Counted from the first letter of the stretch, positions 1-12,058 are shown. The stretch is 64,000 nucleotides of DNA from Leclercia adecarboxylata (GCA_002360945.1 DERO01000019.1:1-64000), one strand, 5' to 3'. Program-made: numbers and translations. The notes: generated by a model from the letters alone, not told the origin.

Positions 1-1
1 C

Positions 2-610
2 CCGCGTACGCATCAGGTCATCCGACGATACAACATCTGGTACTACCCGTGGTACGGACGTGGCCTGTTACAGCTTACCAGTCCAGTGAATTACTTCGAG
101 TATTTCAGCTTCAGAGGACGAACCTGCTCTGAAAATATCACGAACACTCTGATAAACGAATATAATCGTCTTTATGCACACCGGCCCCTTCGCTACTCGG
201 ATAATCACCTGTCTGATGCGGAAAACTACGTCCCTGAGAACATTATCCGATGGCGGGATAACGTCAGTAGCGACCGCCATGAGGCGGCAAGCAGCGCCGG
301 GTTTTACTGGGTGGCAAGGGATATGTCCCCCTACGCTGATGCCGAACACGTGCTAGAGCGGTGCAGCGTCACTCCCCGACGGAGTGGTATAAAGATTTAC
401 TACCGCAGCCCGGCCTTCTGGCGGGCCAGCGCCGCCGTTAACCAGCCAAACCAGGTGAGCAACACCGAATATCAGGGGCTGAATGGTTTTGATACCCGCT
501 GCTGCGTCTACGGCAGCGCGATAGCCGTCCTTACCGAGCAGAAATTCCCGGACAGCCATAACAACCCGGTCAACGAAAAACCCGAATCAGACCAGCTAAG
601 GAGAGGCTGA
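2..610 (+). CDS. Glycoside hydrolase 19-like lysozyme/chitinase, 3' part (N-terminus outside window)
   Basis: The reading frame is open from base 2, so the gene starts upstream of the window. Near the start the translation reads YGRGLLQLTSPVNY, which matches the substrate-cleft motif of family 19 glycoside hydrolases (YGRGxxQLTxxxNY). Such enzymes cut chitin or peptidoglycan; several are phage endolysins or type VI secretion effectors. Further on are a helical middle part and an ending rich in Asn, Tyr and Cys (around YQGLNGFDTRCCVYG) that closes the fold in related proteins. The catalytic Glu pair would lie upstream and cannot be seen. The stop overlaps the next start by one base, so the two genes are probably co-translated. 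Whether it is a chitinase, endolysin or secreted antibacterial effector depends on the missing upstream context. Confidence 0.75.
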   Translation, partial: PRTHQVIRRYNIWYYPWYGRGLLQLTSPVNYFEYFSFRGRTCSENITNTLINEYNRLYAHRPLRYSDNHLSDAENYVPENIIRWRDNVSSDRHEAASSAGFYWVARDMSPYADAEHVLERCSVTPRRSGIKIYYRSPAFWRASAAVNQPNQVSNTEYQGLNGFDTRCCVYGSAIAVLTEQKFPDSHNNPVNEKPESDQLRRG

Positions 611-1266
611 TGAAGAAATTATTACTATTAGTGGTTATCCCTTTTTTTTCCTTAGGAAAAATAACGCCGGAGATAACCACGCCAGACAGCTTCAGTGAGT
701 TGTCTTTCGACCAGCTAACATTACACAGAGGCAACTACCTGGCGAACACGGCTGACTGCGGAATGGTTTCATTAAAATTATTCCACCCAGCAGAGCATAA
801 TAAATACCCGCCTTCAGCATCCTGGCTTTGCCTGTTTCCTGTTGATGTAATCAAAGACGGATACGGCCCAAACAGGTCGCTTACTGAAAAGGTCTATTTT
901 GATAAAAAAACGGATCTGTGGAAAAAGAAAAAATATAACCGGAACAGAGAAGAAACCCGGCGTTCTCTGGTCGTTTATGGTATCAACAACCTGAACGAGT
1001 TGCAGCCTCTGGAGCTGTATAACATTCAGTCTATCAATGCCCGTGGCTATGCGGTTATAGACAGCAATATTCCCCTAGAGGAAAAGCAGAAAGGAGTGAA
1101 GAAAAAACTGTCATTCTGCCTTATACAAAATCAGAGCTATTCAGCATTCTGTGGTTCAGGATCAATCATTGATGAAGAAAATGGAAAAGAAATCGATTTC
1201 ACCCCATACATGCTCAAGTCTCTTGAAACAGTCGAAATAGGTCTGCCGGAAAAATCAAATAACTGA
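610..1266 (+). CDS. Small exported protein, possible immunity partner of the upstream hydrolase
   Basis: I do not recognise a family. The 218-residue product starts with a Lys pair and a run of hydrophobic residues (MKKLLLLVVIPFFSLG), so it is probably exported to the periplasm or membrane-anchored. It has four cysteines, near residues 50, 75, 175 and 187, enough for two disulfides in an oxidising compartment. AAGGAG lies six bases before the ATG, and that ATG overlaps the preceding TGA. Tight pairing of a peptidoglycan-type hydrolase with a small exported protein is the usual layout of effector-immunity pairs, so I infer an immunity role. Base composition is clearly more AT-rich than in the core genes to the right, which fits horizontal acquisition. 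An accessory lipoprotein or chaperone is possible instead. Confidence 0.7.
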   Translation: MKKLLLLVVIPFFSLGKITPEITTPDSFSELSFDQLTLHRGNYLANTADCGMVSLKLFHPAEHNKYPPSASWLCLFPVDVIKDGYGPNRSLTEKVYFDKKTDLWKKKKYNRNREETRRSLVVYGINNLNELQPLELYNIQSINARGYAVIDSNIPLEEKQKGVKKKLSFCLIQNQSYSAFCGSGSIIDEENGKEIDFTPYMLKSLETVEIGLPEKSNN

Positions 1267-1407
1267 TGGTGGATGAAATTTGCCTTAAGCTTAATTCAGA
1301 GCCATATAGATAACTAAGGTCCTCACAAGCAAAAGAATCCAATAAGGATTTTTTTGTTTATCCCGGCTTACCATAATCTCTGAATGTGATTTTTGTTTGC
1401 ACTGAGC

Positions 1408-1446
1408 TTCAGGCTCCTACTACAACAACGAGCGGATAAGCCTGAA
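1408..1446. repeat. Inverted repeat, first of three in the 1267-1548 gap
   Basis: TTCAGGCT at 1408-1415 is perfectly complementary to AGCCTGAA at 1439-1446, with a 23-base loop. It is part of a gene-free stretch of about 280 bases between the accessory pair and the MscS-type gene. Confidence 0.55.
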
Positions 1447-1450
1447 ATTA

Positions 1451-1489
1451 CATGGCCTGAGTCCGGTTGAATACCGGACTCAGGCCATG
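1451..1489. repeat. Perfect 17-bp inverted repeat with 5-base loop
   Basis: CATGGCCTGAGTCCGGT at 1451-1467 pairs without mismatch with ACCGGACTCAGGCCATG at 1473-1489 around the loop TGAAT. No T-run follows, so it does not look like a plain intrinsic terminator. It could be a protein-binding site, a cruciform, an RNA structural element or a mobile-element relic. Confidence 0.7.
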
Positions 1490-1551
1490 AAAGCCGCTTA
1501 ACATGAACTGTCCAATTTTTGGGTGCAGTTCAACTGGCGGGCTTTTTTTTA
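1490..1551. terminator. Nested hairpin followed by T-run; core resembles an IS end
   Basis: TGAACTG at 1504-1510 pairs with CAGTTCA at 1526-1532. Outside them, AAAGCC near 1490 can pair with GGCTTT near 1540, and eight or more T residues follow, so on the plus strand it could end transcription of the accessory pair. Read on the minus strand the core is TGCACCCAAAAATTGGACA, which resembles terminal repeats of some IS3-family elements. I cannot confirm that from memory, and no transposase is present. Confidence 0.45.
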
Positions 1552-2664
1552 GCTCTCAATGGCGGTCTGAGGCGACGGCTGCATGGTCTCGCCCTCTTTC
1601 ATCCAGGGCGCATGCAGCACCATGCTTGGCAAGGCCAGTTTAACCCCCTCATCATTCAGACTCTCCAGAATGCGAATGTTGATCTCCTGCTGGATATCCA
1701 TGTACTTGTTGTAATCCGCGGTGTTGACGATATGCACCACTTCAAAGGTGAGCCTGTCTTTGTCAAAGCCAAGCAGGTGGGCACGGTCAAAGCGCGTTTC
1801 GCCAATGTCAGTGATGATCTTCTTCACGTTATCGCCAATGACCCGCAGCTTCTCCGGCGGCGTATCGCTGGCCACACCGAAGGTAAAGACGATACGACGG
1901 GTCTGCATCCGCTTGTAGTTATGCAGGGTTTGCTGAAGCAGGATCGCATTACCGCAGACAATCTGTTCCCCGCTCAGGCTGCGAATACGCGTCGTCTTGA
2001 GGCCGATATGCTCCACCGTCCCGGCAACGTCGTTAAACACCACAAAATCGCCAATCTCGAAGGGCTTGTCGAAGCCAATGGAGAGCGAGGCGAAGACGTC
2101 GCTGAGGATGGTCTGTACCGCCAGCGCAATGGCAATACCCCCTACCCCAAGGCTGGCCACCAGCGCCGTGATGTTGACGCCTGCGTTGGCCAGAATCGAC
2201 AGCAGCATCACTGACCAGACAATCGCCCGCAGGATCATCCCGGTGATCACCAGGGTGACCGGGTTTTTATGGCTCCCCGGCGCGAGCATCACGTGCCGTA
2301 GCCAGGAGACCACCCCCTGGTCCATCCACAGCGCCACCTGAATCGCCAGCACCAGGAACCAGGCGTGGCTCAGGGCACCGTAGAGGCGATCCGGCAGTTC
2401 AACAAATCGCAGGCTAAACAGGAAGGCGACCACGAACAGCAGCACCCGGCTGGTTCGGTTGAGTATCTCCGTGAGGATAAAATGCATCTTGTGGGTGGCG
2501 GGATGTTTGTCACCCCAGTTGGTAATGCCCTTATGGACAAAGGTGATGAGGCGTTTCAGTAGCCAGTAGATCAGCAGGGTGACCACCGTGACGGTGGCAA
2601 AGCCAATCCAGAATCTGGGGGTCATCATTAACGTCAGAAAATCGAAATGTGACAAAAACTGCAT
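1549..2664 (-). CDS. MscS-family small-conductance mechanosensitive channel
   Basis: The 371-residue protein has about four N-terminal membrane segments. It then has the glycine/alanine-rich pore helix typical of MscS (GVNITALVASLGVGGIAIAL), followed by QTILSDVFASLSIGFDKPFEIGD, the conserved beta-domain entry. Such channels open when turgor stretches the inner membrane and release solutes during osmotic downshock. It is longer than MscS itself and lacks the large periplasmic domain of MscK or MscM, so it belongs to the YnaI/YbdG-size group, but I do not assign it to either. The start is supported by a strong purine-rich ribosome site (GGGAGAAGGGACA) just before the ATG. It lies downstream of pntB, same strand, separated from it by a terminator, so it is probably its own unit. 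Confidence 0.9.
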   Translation of the reverse strand: MQFLSHFDFLTLMMTPRFWIGFATVTVVTLLIYWLLKRLITFVHKGITNWGDKHPATHKMHFILTEILNRTSRVLLFVVAFLFSLRFVELPDRLYGALSHAWFLVLAIQVALWMDQGVVSWLRHVMLAPGSHKNPVTLVITGMILRAIVWSVMLLSILANAGVNITALVASLGVGGIAIALAVQTILSDVFASLSIGFDKPFEIGDFVVFNDVAGTVEHIGLKTTRIRSLSGEQIVCGNAILLQQTLHNYKRMQTRRIVFTFGVASDTPPEKLRVIGDNVKKIITDIGETRFDRAHLLGFDKDRLTFEVVHIVNTADYNKYMDIQQEINIRILESLNDEGVKLALPSMVLHAPWMKEGETMQPSPQTAIES

Positions 2665-2732
2665 TGTCCCTTCTCCCTTTACGCAAAAAAGAAAAGTATA
2701 GACAGTGAGCGTGTGCAGCCTACAGAAATGAG

Positions 2733-2756
2733 AAAACCGCCCAGATGGGCGGTTTT
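2733..2756 (-). terminator. pntB intrinsic terminator
   Basis: AAAACCGCCCA (2733-2743) and TGGGCGGTTTT (2746-2756) form an 11-bp hairpin just past the pntB stop. On the minus strand it ends in a T-rich tract. Confidence 0.8.
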
Positions 2757-2775
2757 ATTAGGGGGCGTTGCCGTA

Positions 2776-4167
<1,392 letters not shown>

Positions 4168-4174
4168 TTACCCC

Positions 4175-6240
<2,066 letters not shown>

Positions 6241-7194
6241 ATGAAGCTTAAGAACACTCTCCTGGCGTCCGCACTCCTTGCTGCGACCGCCCTGTCTGCC
6301 AATGCCGCGACAGAGTTAACGCCGGAGCAAGCGGCTGCAACGAAACCTTACGATCGCGTTTTGATCGTAGGTCGTTTTAACGCAATTGGCGATGCGGTTG
6401 CTGCCGCCTCCAAACGCGCCGATAAAGAGGGCGCCGCCGCATTTTACGTCGTGGATAACTCCGATTATGGCAACAGCGGTAACCAACGCGTGCTCGTAGC
6501 GCTGTATAAAGACAACGCCCCGAAAGCGGATGAGCAAAAAAACCGCGTCATCAACGGCGTGATGGAGCTGCCGAAAGAGCAGGCCGTTCTGCTTGAGCCG
6601 TACGATACCGTCACCGTTCAGGGCTTCTACCGCAGCCAGCCGGATGTGAACGAAGCCATTACCAAAGCCGCGAAGGCGAAAGGGGCTGACTCTTACTACA
6701 TCGTTCGTCAGATCGATGCCAACGATGGCGGAAACCAGCGCATCACAGCCTATATCTACAAAAAAGACGCTAAAAAACGCGTCCTGCAGAGCCCGGATGC
6801 AATCCCGGCTGACTCTGATGCCGGCCGCGCAGCCGTCGCCAAAGGCGGCGAAGAAGCGAAGAAGGTGGAAATCCCGGGCGTGGCCACCAGCGCCGCACCT
6901 GGCGCCTCCGTTGCCGGCGTGGGTCGTTTCTTTGAAACCCAGACCACTAAAGGTGGCCGTTACAGCGTGACTCTCGCCGACGGCACCAAAATTGAAGAGC
7001 TGAACAACGCCACTGCCGCGCAGATGGTGCCGTTCGACAGCATCAAATTCACCGGTAACTACGCCAACATGACCGAAGTCTCCCACCAGGTGGCGAAACG
7101 TGCGGCGAAGAAAGGGGCCAAGTATTACCACATCACCCGCCAGTGGCAGGAACGCGGTAATAACATGACCATCAGCGCCGACCTGTACAAATAA
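6241..7194 (+). CDS. ydgH: Periplasmic protein with three YdgH/BhsA/McbA domains
   Basis: The 317-residue protein begins with a clean Sec signal peptide (MKLKNTLLASALLAATALSANA, cleavage after ANA). It then has three repeats of the DUF1471 (YdgH/BhsA/McbA) fold, each containing a PYD/PFD-T/S-V/I pattern: about residues 35-90, 115-175 and 230-315. Each repeat ends in a KGAxxYxxxRQ-like strand pair. YdgH is an envelope protein linked to stress and secretion phenotypes; its molecular role is not settled. ATG follows AAGGCGAAGGATTATTTT. It is transcribed away from pntA and ends in its own terminator. Confidence 0.95.
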   Translation: MKLKNTLLASALLAATALSANAATELTPEQAAATKPYDRVLIVGRFNAIGDAVAAASKRADKEGAAAFYVVDNSDYGNSGNQRVLVALYKDNAPKADEQKNRVINGVMELPKEQAVLLEPYDTVTVQGFYRSQPDVNEAITKAAKAKGADSYYIVRQIDANDGGNQRITAYIYKKDAKKRVLQSPDAIPADSDAGRAAVAKGGEEAKKVEIPGVATSAAPGASVAGVGRFFETQTTKGGRYSVTLADGTKIEELNNATAAQMVPFDSIKFTGNYANMTEVSHQVAKRAAKKGAKYYHITRQWQERGNNMTISADLYK

Positions 7195-7210
7195 GTAAAC
7201 CGATACTCAG

Positions 7211-7235
7211 AGGCGGCGCAATGCCGCCTTTTTTT
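7211..7235 (+). terminator. ydgH intrinsic terminator
   Basis: AGGCGGC, loop GCAAT, GCCGCCT, then seven T residues. Confidence 0.85.
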
Positions 7236-7379
7236 CGCTTTTTATGCAGAATTCCGCCCTTCCTGATTGCATGCCTTCGTGACACTCCGTAAAATCCCGC
7301 GCCTTAGTGTGATCCACCATTTTTATGCGCTTCGACGAAATAATTATTCTGGATCTGACCCTTTTTAAAAAGGAAGCCA

Positions 7380-8762
7380 ATGGAAAAGAAACTTGGCCTG
7401 AGCGCTTTGACTGCGCTTGTTTTAAGCTCCATGCTCGGTGCAGGCGTATTCAGTCTGCCGCAGAATATGGCTGCCGTTGCCAGTCCGTCCGCGCTACTTA
7501 TCGGCTGGGGGATCACCGGTGCAGGGATCCTGCTGCTGGCTTTCGCTATGCTGCTGCTGACGCGCATTCGTCCCGATCTTGACGGCGGCATTTTCACCTA
7601 CGCCCGTGAAGGCTTTGGTGAGCTGGTGGGCTTCTGTTCCGCATGGGGTTACTGGCTGTGCGCGGTGATCGCCAACGTCTCTTATCTGGTGATCGTCTTT
7701 TCTGCGCTGAGTTTCTTTACCGATACCCCTGAGCTGCGCCTGTTTGGTGATGGCAATACCTGGCAGTCCATCGTCGGCTCCTCGGTGCTGCTGTGGTTTG
7801 TGCATTTCCTGGTGCTGCGCGGCGTGCAGACTGCGGCGAGCATCAACCTGGTCGCCACCCTGGCGAAGCTGGTGCCGCTGGGGCTGTTTGTCGTGCTGGC
7901 GTTTATCGCGTTTCGTCTCGATGTGTTCAGCATGGACTTTACCGGCGTGGCGCTGGGCGTCCCGGTCTGGGAGCAGGTAAAAAACACCATGCTCATCACC
8001 CTGTGGGTGTTTATCGGGGTGGAAGGCGCGGTGGTGGTCTCGGCCCGGGCGCGCAATAAACAGGACGTCGGTCGCGCCACGCTGCTGGCGGTGCTGGCCG
8101 CACTGGGGGTCTATCTGCTGGTCACCCTGCTCTCCCTGGGCGTGGTAGCCCGTCCGGAGCTGGCAGAGATGCGTAACCCGTCGATGGCGGGGCTGATGGT
8201 CAAAATGATGGGTTCCTGGGGCGAAGTGGTGATTGCCGCCGGTCTGATCGTGTCGGTGTGCGGGGCCTATCTGAGCTGGACTATTATGGCGGCAGAGGTG
8301 CCGTTCCTCGCCGCCACCCATAAAGCGTTTCCGCGTCTGTTTGCTCGTCAGAACAAAAACAGTGCGCCTTCCGCCTCGCTGTGGTTGACCAACATCAGCG
8401 TGCAGGTTTGTCTGGTGCTGATCTGGCTCACAGGTTCGGACTATAACACGCTGTTAACCATCGCCTCCGAGATGATTCTGGTACCCTATTTCCTGGTGGG
8501 CGCATATTTGCTAAAAATAGCTACCCGCCCGATGCACACCGTTGTGGGGATGGGGGCCTGTCTTTATGGCTTATGGCTGCTGTATGCCTCCGGCCCGATG
8601 CATCTGCTGCTCTCCGTGGTACTTTATGCGCCGGGGCTGCTGGTGTTTATTTACGCCCGTCGCACGCACCAGCTGCAACACGCGCTTAAACGCCGTGAAA
8701 TGGTGTTGATTGGAATGTTACTGGTTGCCGCATTACCGGCAACGTGGATGCTGATGGGATAA
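7380..8762 (+). CDS. arcD: Basic amino acid antiporter, ArcD/YdgI type
   Basis: A 460-residue APC-superfamily transporter with about 12 membrane helices. The first helix has SSMLGAGVFSLPQNMA, the GA/SGxF substrate-backbone-binding motif of this family. It matches E. coli YdgI in length and position; YdgI is annotated as an arginine/ornithine antiporter by similarity to ArcD, so the substrate here is inferred. AAGGAAGCC precedes the ATG. folM follows 38 bases downstream on the same strand with its own ribosome site, and the two may share a transcript. No arginine deiminase genes are seen nearby. Confidence 0.9.
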   Translation: MEKKLGLSALTALVLSSMLGAGVFSLPQNMAAVASPSALLIGWGITGAGILLLAFAMLLLTRIRPDLDGGIFTYAREGFGELVGFCSAWGYWLCAVIANVSYLVIVFSALSFFTDTPELRLFGDGNTWQSIVGSSVLLWFVHFLVLRGVQTAASINLVATLAKLVPLGLFVVLAFIAFRLDVFSMDFTGVALGVPVWEQVKNTMLITLWVFIGVEGAVVVSARARNKQDVGRATLLAVLAALGVYLLVTLLSLGVVARPELAEMRNPSMAGLMVKMMGSWGEVVIAAGLIVSVCGAYLSWTIMAAEVPFLAATHKAFPRLFARQNKNSAPSASLWLTNISVQVCLVLIWLTGSDYNTLLTIASEMILVPYFLVGAYLLKIATRPMHTVVGMGACLYGLWLLYASGPMHLLLSVVLYAPGLLVFIYARRTHQLQHALKRREMVLIGMLLVAALPATWMLMG

Positions 8763-8800
8763 TCGACTTTTCCCATCGTCGAACGGTTAAGGAGAATACG

Positions 8801-9523
8801 ATGGGACACGCAAAGCCGCTCCCGATCCTGATTACTGGCGGAGGCCGACGCATCGGCCTCGCGCTTGCCCACCATTTTTTGAATCTTCACCAACCTGTCA
8901 TTATCAGCTATCGCACGAAATACCCGGCGATTGAGACATTGTGCGAGGCCGGTGCGACCTGCATTCAGGCCGATTTTGCCACGGATGAGGGTATCCTGGC
9001 GTTTGCCGAACGGGTTAAATCTGAAACCTCCGGGTTACGCGCCATCATTCATAATGCCAGCGCGTGGATGTCAGAAGCCCCAGGGACCTCGCTCAGCGAA
9101 ACGCTCTCCTGCATGCTGCAGATCCACGTTCACGCCCCCTATCTGCTGAACCACGCTCTGCAGGATCTGCTGCGCGGGCACGGCCACGCCGCCAGCGACA
9201 TCATCCACTTCACCGACTATGTGGTGGAGCGCGGCAGCGATAAGCACATTGCCTACGCCGCCAGCAAAGCCGCGCTGGATAACATGACCCGCTCGTTTGC
9301 CCGCAAGCTGGCGCCGGAGGTGAAGGTTAACGCCATCGCCCCGTCGCTGATCCTGTTTAACGAGCACGACGATGCCGACTATCGCCAGCAGGCGCTGAAC
9401 AAATCGCTGATGAAGATCGCTCCCGGTGAAAAAGAGGTGATCGACTTAATCGACTACATTCTGACCAGCTGCTACGTGACCGGCCGGTCGTTTGGCGTCG
9501 ACGGCGGGCGGCCGTTACGTTAG
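8801..9523 (+). CDS. folM: Dihydromonapterin reductase / alternative dihydrofolate reductase
   Basis: FolM is a short-chain dehydrogenase that uses NADPH to make tetrahydromonapterin and, weakly, tetrahydrofolate. The 240-residue product shows the nucleotide-binding motif ITGGGRRIGLALA near the N-terminus, the NAS motif (HNASAW) and the catalytic YAASK tetrad near residue 150. The start at 8801 follows AAGGAG and gives the E. coli length; the in-frame start 57 bases upstream lies inside arcD and adds an unmatched extension. Its stop overlaps the stop of the convergent ydgC. Confidence 0.95.
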   Translation: MGHAKPLPILITGGGRRIGLALAHHFLNLHQPVIISYRTKYPAIETLCEAGATCIQADFATDEGILAFAERVKSETSGLRAIIHNASAWMSEAPGTSLSETLSCMLQIHVHAPYLLNHALQDLLRGHGHAASDIIHFTDYVVERGSDKHIAYAASKAALDNMTRSFARKLAPEVKVNAIAPSLILFNEHDDADYRQQALNKSLMKIAPGEKEVIDLIDYILTSCYVTGRSFGVDGGRPLR

Positions 9524-9855
9524 TGAAAACGGCTCCAGCAGAAGATTAACACCCAGGCGCTGAGGCACCAGCAGACTACCGCCCCGCCCAGCGCCAGGGG
9601 CAGACGCATCATCCCGACGAGATACCAGAGCGAAAGCAGATAGAGGAAGTACGGAATAATCGCCCACATCCCGAAGATAATGGTGGTGCGCAGCGCCTCG
9701 ATGCCGCGCTCGGAGGCAACAATATAGTGGGCTATCAGAGCAAAGGTCGGAAACAGCGGCAACAAGCCGGCGATGTAGTAGTTTTTCGTTTTTGCCAGTA
9801 TCCCAATCAATAATACCACCAGCGCGCCAATCGCCGCTTTAATCAGCAACCCCAT
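9520..9855 (-). CDS. ydgC: GlpM-like inner membrane protein
   Basis: A 111-residue, very hydrophobic protein with four predicted membrane helices, matching E. coli YdgC (111 residues), of the GlpM family. Function is unknown; GlpM was linked to alginate and glycerol phenotypes in Pseudomonas. The start at 9855 gives MGLLIKAAIGALVVLL, as in E. coli; the 19 residues before it in the open frame are not conserved. The stop codon TAA overlaps the folM TAG, a tail-to-tail arrangement. rstA is divergent. Confidence 0.9.
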   Translation of the reverse strand: MGLLIKAAIGALVVLLIGILAKTKNYYIAGLLPLFPTFALIAHYIVASERGIEALRTTIIFGMWAIIPYFLYLLSLWYLVGMMRLPLALGGAVVCWCLSAWVLIFCWSRFH

Positions 9856-9921
9856 CCCTTTTCCCTTAACAACTAAATAACAATGCCGGGCAGCATAACG
9901 GAACGGCAACAATTTGCGAAC

Positions 9922-9938
9922 GATTAATGGAAGGTTAA
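9922..9938 (+). promoter_or_regulatory. Possible PhoP box upstream of rstA
   Basis: GATTAA (9922) and GGTTAA (9933) are direct repeats one helical turn (11 bp) apart, about 45 bases before the rstA ATG. rstA belongs to the PhoP regulon in E. coli. The match to the GTTTA-type consensus is partial. Confidence 0.4.
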
Positions 9939-9983
9939 GGTTGCGCGGTGTATGTTGGCCTTTTCCGCAGACACAGTCGTGCT

Positions 9984-10700
9984 ATGAACAAGATCGTATA
10001 CGTTGAAGATGAACCCGAAGTTGGCCAGCTGATTGCCGCCTATCTGGGTAAACATGATATGGAGGTCATCGTCGAACCGCGCGGTGACCGGGCTGAAGAG
10101 GTGGTGGCACGGGAAAAACCCGATCTGGTGCTGCTGGATATTATGTTACCCGGCAAAGATGGCATGACTCTGTGCCGGGATCTGCGTGCCGTCTGGCAGG
10201 GCCCGATTGTGCTGCTGACCTCCCTCGACAGCGACATGAACCATATTTTGTCGCTGGAGATGGGCGCTAACGACTATATTCTCAAAACCACGCCCCCGGC
10301 GGTGCTGCTCGCGCGGCTGCGTCTGCATCTGCGCCAGCGCGTTACGGCCTCCAGCGATGCCCCCGCTCCGCTGTTAACCCCCCACAAAGCCCTGCGGTTT
10401 GGCACCCTGTCCATCGACCCGGTGAATCGCCAGGTCTTGCTGTCCGGCGAGCAGGTGGCGCTGTCAACGGCAGATTTCGACCTGCTGTGGGAGCTGGCGA
10501 CCCATGCGGGACAAATCATGGACCGTGATGCGCTGCTGAAAAACCTGCGCGGCGTGAGTTACGATGGCATGGACCGCAGCGTGGACGTGGCCATCTCCCG
10601 CCTGCGCAAGAAGCTGCTGGATAACGCCACCGAACCTTTCCGCATTAAAACCGTGCGTAACAAAGGCTATCTCTTCGCCCCGCACGCATGGGACATCTGA
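9984..10700 (+). CDS. rstA: Response regulator RstA (OmpR family)
   Basis: A 238-residue response regulator. The receiver domain (residues 1-115) has the acidic pair ED near the start, the phosphorylated Asp in LVLLDIMLPGKDG (about residue 52), the switch Thr in VLLTSLDSD, and the Lys in LKTTPP. The C-terminal winged helix carries LSTADFDLLWELATHAGQ and RSVDVAISRLRKKL, the OmpR/PhoB DNA-binding signature. RstA acts with the RstB kinase, is linked to PhoPQ and low pH, and controls among others asr and the periplasmic stress response. The start at 9984 matches E. coli; 12 extra upstream codons are open but unconserved. rstB starts 20 bases after the stop. Confidence 0.97.
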   Translation: MNKIVYVEDEPEVGQLIAAYLGKHDMEVIVEPRGDRAEEVVAREKPDLVLLDIMLPGKDGMTLCRDLRAVWQGPIVLLTSLDSDMNHILSLEMGANDYILKTTPPAVLLARLRLHLRQRVTASSDAPAPLLTPHKALRFGTLSIDPVNRQVLLSGEQVALSTADFDLLWELATHAGQIMDRDALLKNLRGVSYDGMDRSVDVAISRLRKKLLDNATEPFRIKTVRNKGYLFAPHAWDI

Positions 10701-10720
10701 CACTTCCTCCGGGTACCCTC

Positions 10721-12019
10721 ATGAAAAAGCTGTTCGTGCAGTTTTACCTTCTGCTGTTTGTCTGCTTCCTGGTGATGACCATGCTGGTCGGGCTGGTCTA
10801 CAAGTTCACCGCCGAGCGGGCGGGCCGGCAGTCGCTGGATGATTTGATGAAAAGCTCGCTCTATCTGATGCGCAGCGAACTGCGTGAGATCCCTCCGCAC
10901 GACTGGGCACGTACCATCAAACAGCTGGATCTGAACCTGTCCTTCAAACTGCGCATCGAACCGCTGAAGAAGTACGACCTGGATGAGCCGACCATGCAGC
11001 GTCTGCGCGGCGGTGACATCGTGGCGCTGGACGAGCAGTACACCTTCATCCAGCGTATTCCGCGCAGCCACTATGTGCTGGCGGTCGGCCCGGTGCCCTA
11101 TCTCTACTTCCTGCACCAGATGCGCCTGCTGGATATCGCCCTGCTGGCTTTTATCGCCATTTCGCTGGCCTTCCCGGTGTTTATCTGGATGCGCCCCCAC
11201 TGGCAGGACATGCTGCGTCTGGAGGCCGCTGCCCAACGCTTTGGCGACGGGCACCTGACGGAGCGGATCCACTTCGACAGCGCCTCCAGCTTCGAGCGTC
11301 TTGGCGTGGCCTTTAACCAGATGGCCGACAACATTAACGCCCTGATCGCCAGTAAAAAACAGCTGATCGACGGTATCGCCCACGAACTGCGTACCCCGCT
11401 GGTGCGGCTGCGCTACCGGCTGGAGATGAGCGAAAACCTGACCGCCGCGGAGTCGCAGGCGCTGAACCGCGATATCAGCCAGCTTGAGGCGCTGATCGAA
11501 GAGCTGCTGACCTATGCCCGCCTCGACCGTCCGCAGAATGAGCTAAAGCTCACCTCCCCGGATCTGCCCGCCTGGCTGCGCAGCTACGTGGAGGATGTCC
11601 AGAGCGTCAACCCACAGCGCGCCCTGCTGATCGACAGCATGAACGGCGACTATGGCGCGCTGGATATGCGCCTGATGGAGAGAGTACTGGATAACCTGGT
11701 CAACAACGCCCTGCGCTACAGCGACAACACCCTGCGTATCTCGCTGCAGCTGAACGGCAGTCGCGCCACGCTGGCGGTGGAGGATGATGGTCCCGGCATT
11801 GCGCCGGATGCCCGCCAGCGGGTGTTTGAGCCCTTTGTTCGCCTCGATCCGAGCCGGGACCGGGCCACCGGCGGCTGTGGCCTCGGGCTGGCGATCGTCC
11901 ACTCTATCGCCCAGGCGCTGGGCGGCGACGTGAGATGTGAAGCGAGCGATCTCGGCGGGGCCCGGTTCTGCTTCAACTGGCCCGTCTGGCATCATATCGC
12001 CCTGCCCATCCCTGACTGA
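10721..12019 (+). CDS. rstB: Sensor histidine kinase RstB
   Basis: A 432-residue membrane kinase. One helix spans about residues 5-28, a periplasmic sensor region follows to about 135, and a second helix runs from 137 to 158. After it come a HAMP linker and the H-box KKQLIDGIAHELRTPLVRLRY, holding the phosphorylated His. The catalytic domain has DNLVNNALRYS (N-box), EDDGPGIAP (G1) and GGCGLGLAIVHS (G2). The ATG at 10721 yields the E. coli length. It partners RstA and is co-transcribed with it. Confidence 0.97.
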   Translation: MKKLFVQFYLLLFVCFLVMTMLVGLVYKFTAERAGRQSLDDLMKSSLYLMRSELREIPPHDWARTIKQLDLNLSFKLRIEPLKKYDLDEPTMQRLRGGDIVALDEQYTFIQRIPRSHYVLAVGPVPYLYFLHQMRLLDIALLAFIAISLAFPVFIWMRPHWQDMLRLEAAAQRFGDGHLTERIHFDSASSFERLGVAFNQMADNINALIASKKQLIDGIAHELRTPLVRLRYRLEMSENLTAAESQALNRDISQLEALIEELLTYARLDRPQNELKLTSPDLPAWLRSYVEDVQSVNPQRALLIDSMNGDYGALDMRLMERVLDNLVNNALRYSDNTLRISLQLNGSRATLAVEDDGPGIAPDARQRVFEPFVRLDPSRDRATGGCGLGLAIVHSIAQALGGDVRCEASDLGGARFCFNWPVWHHIALPIPD

Positions 12020-12058
12020 CCTAAACCGCACGCTGGCCTGACCCTGCGTGCTGTGTTA

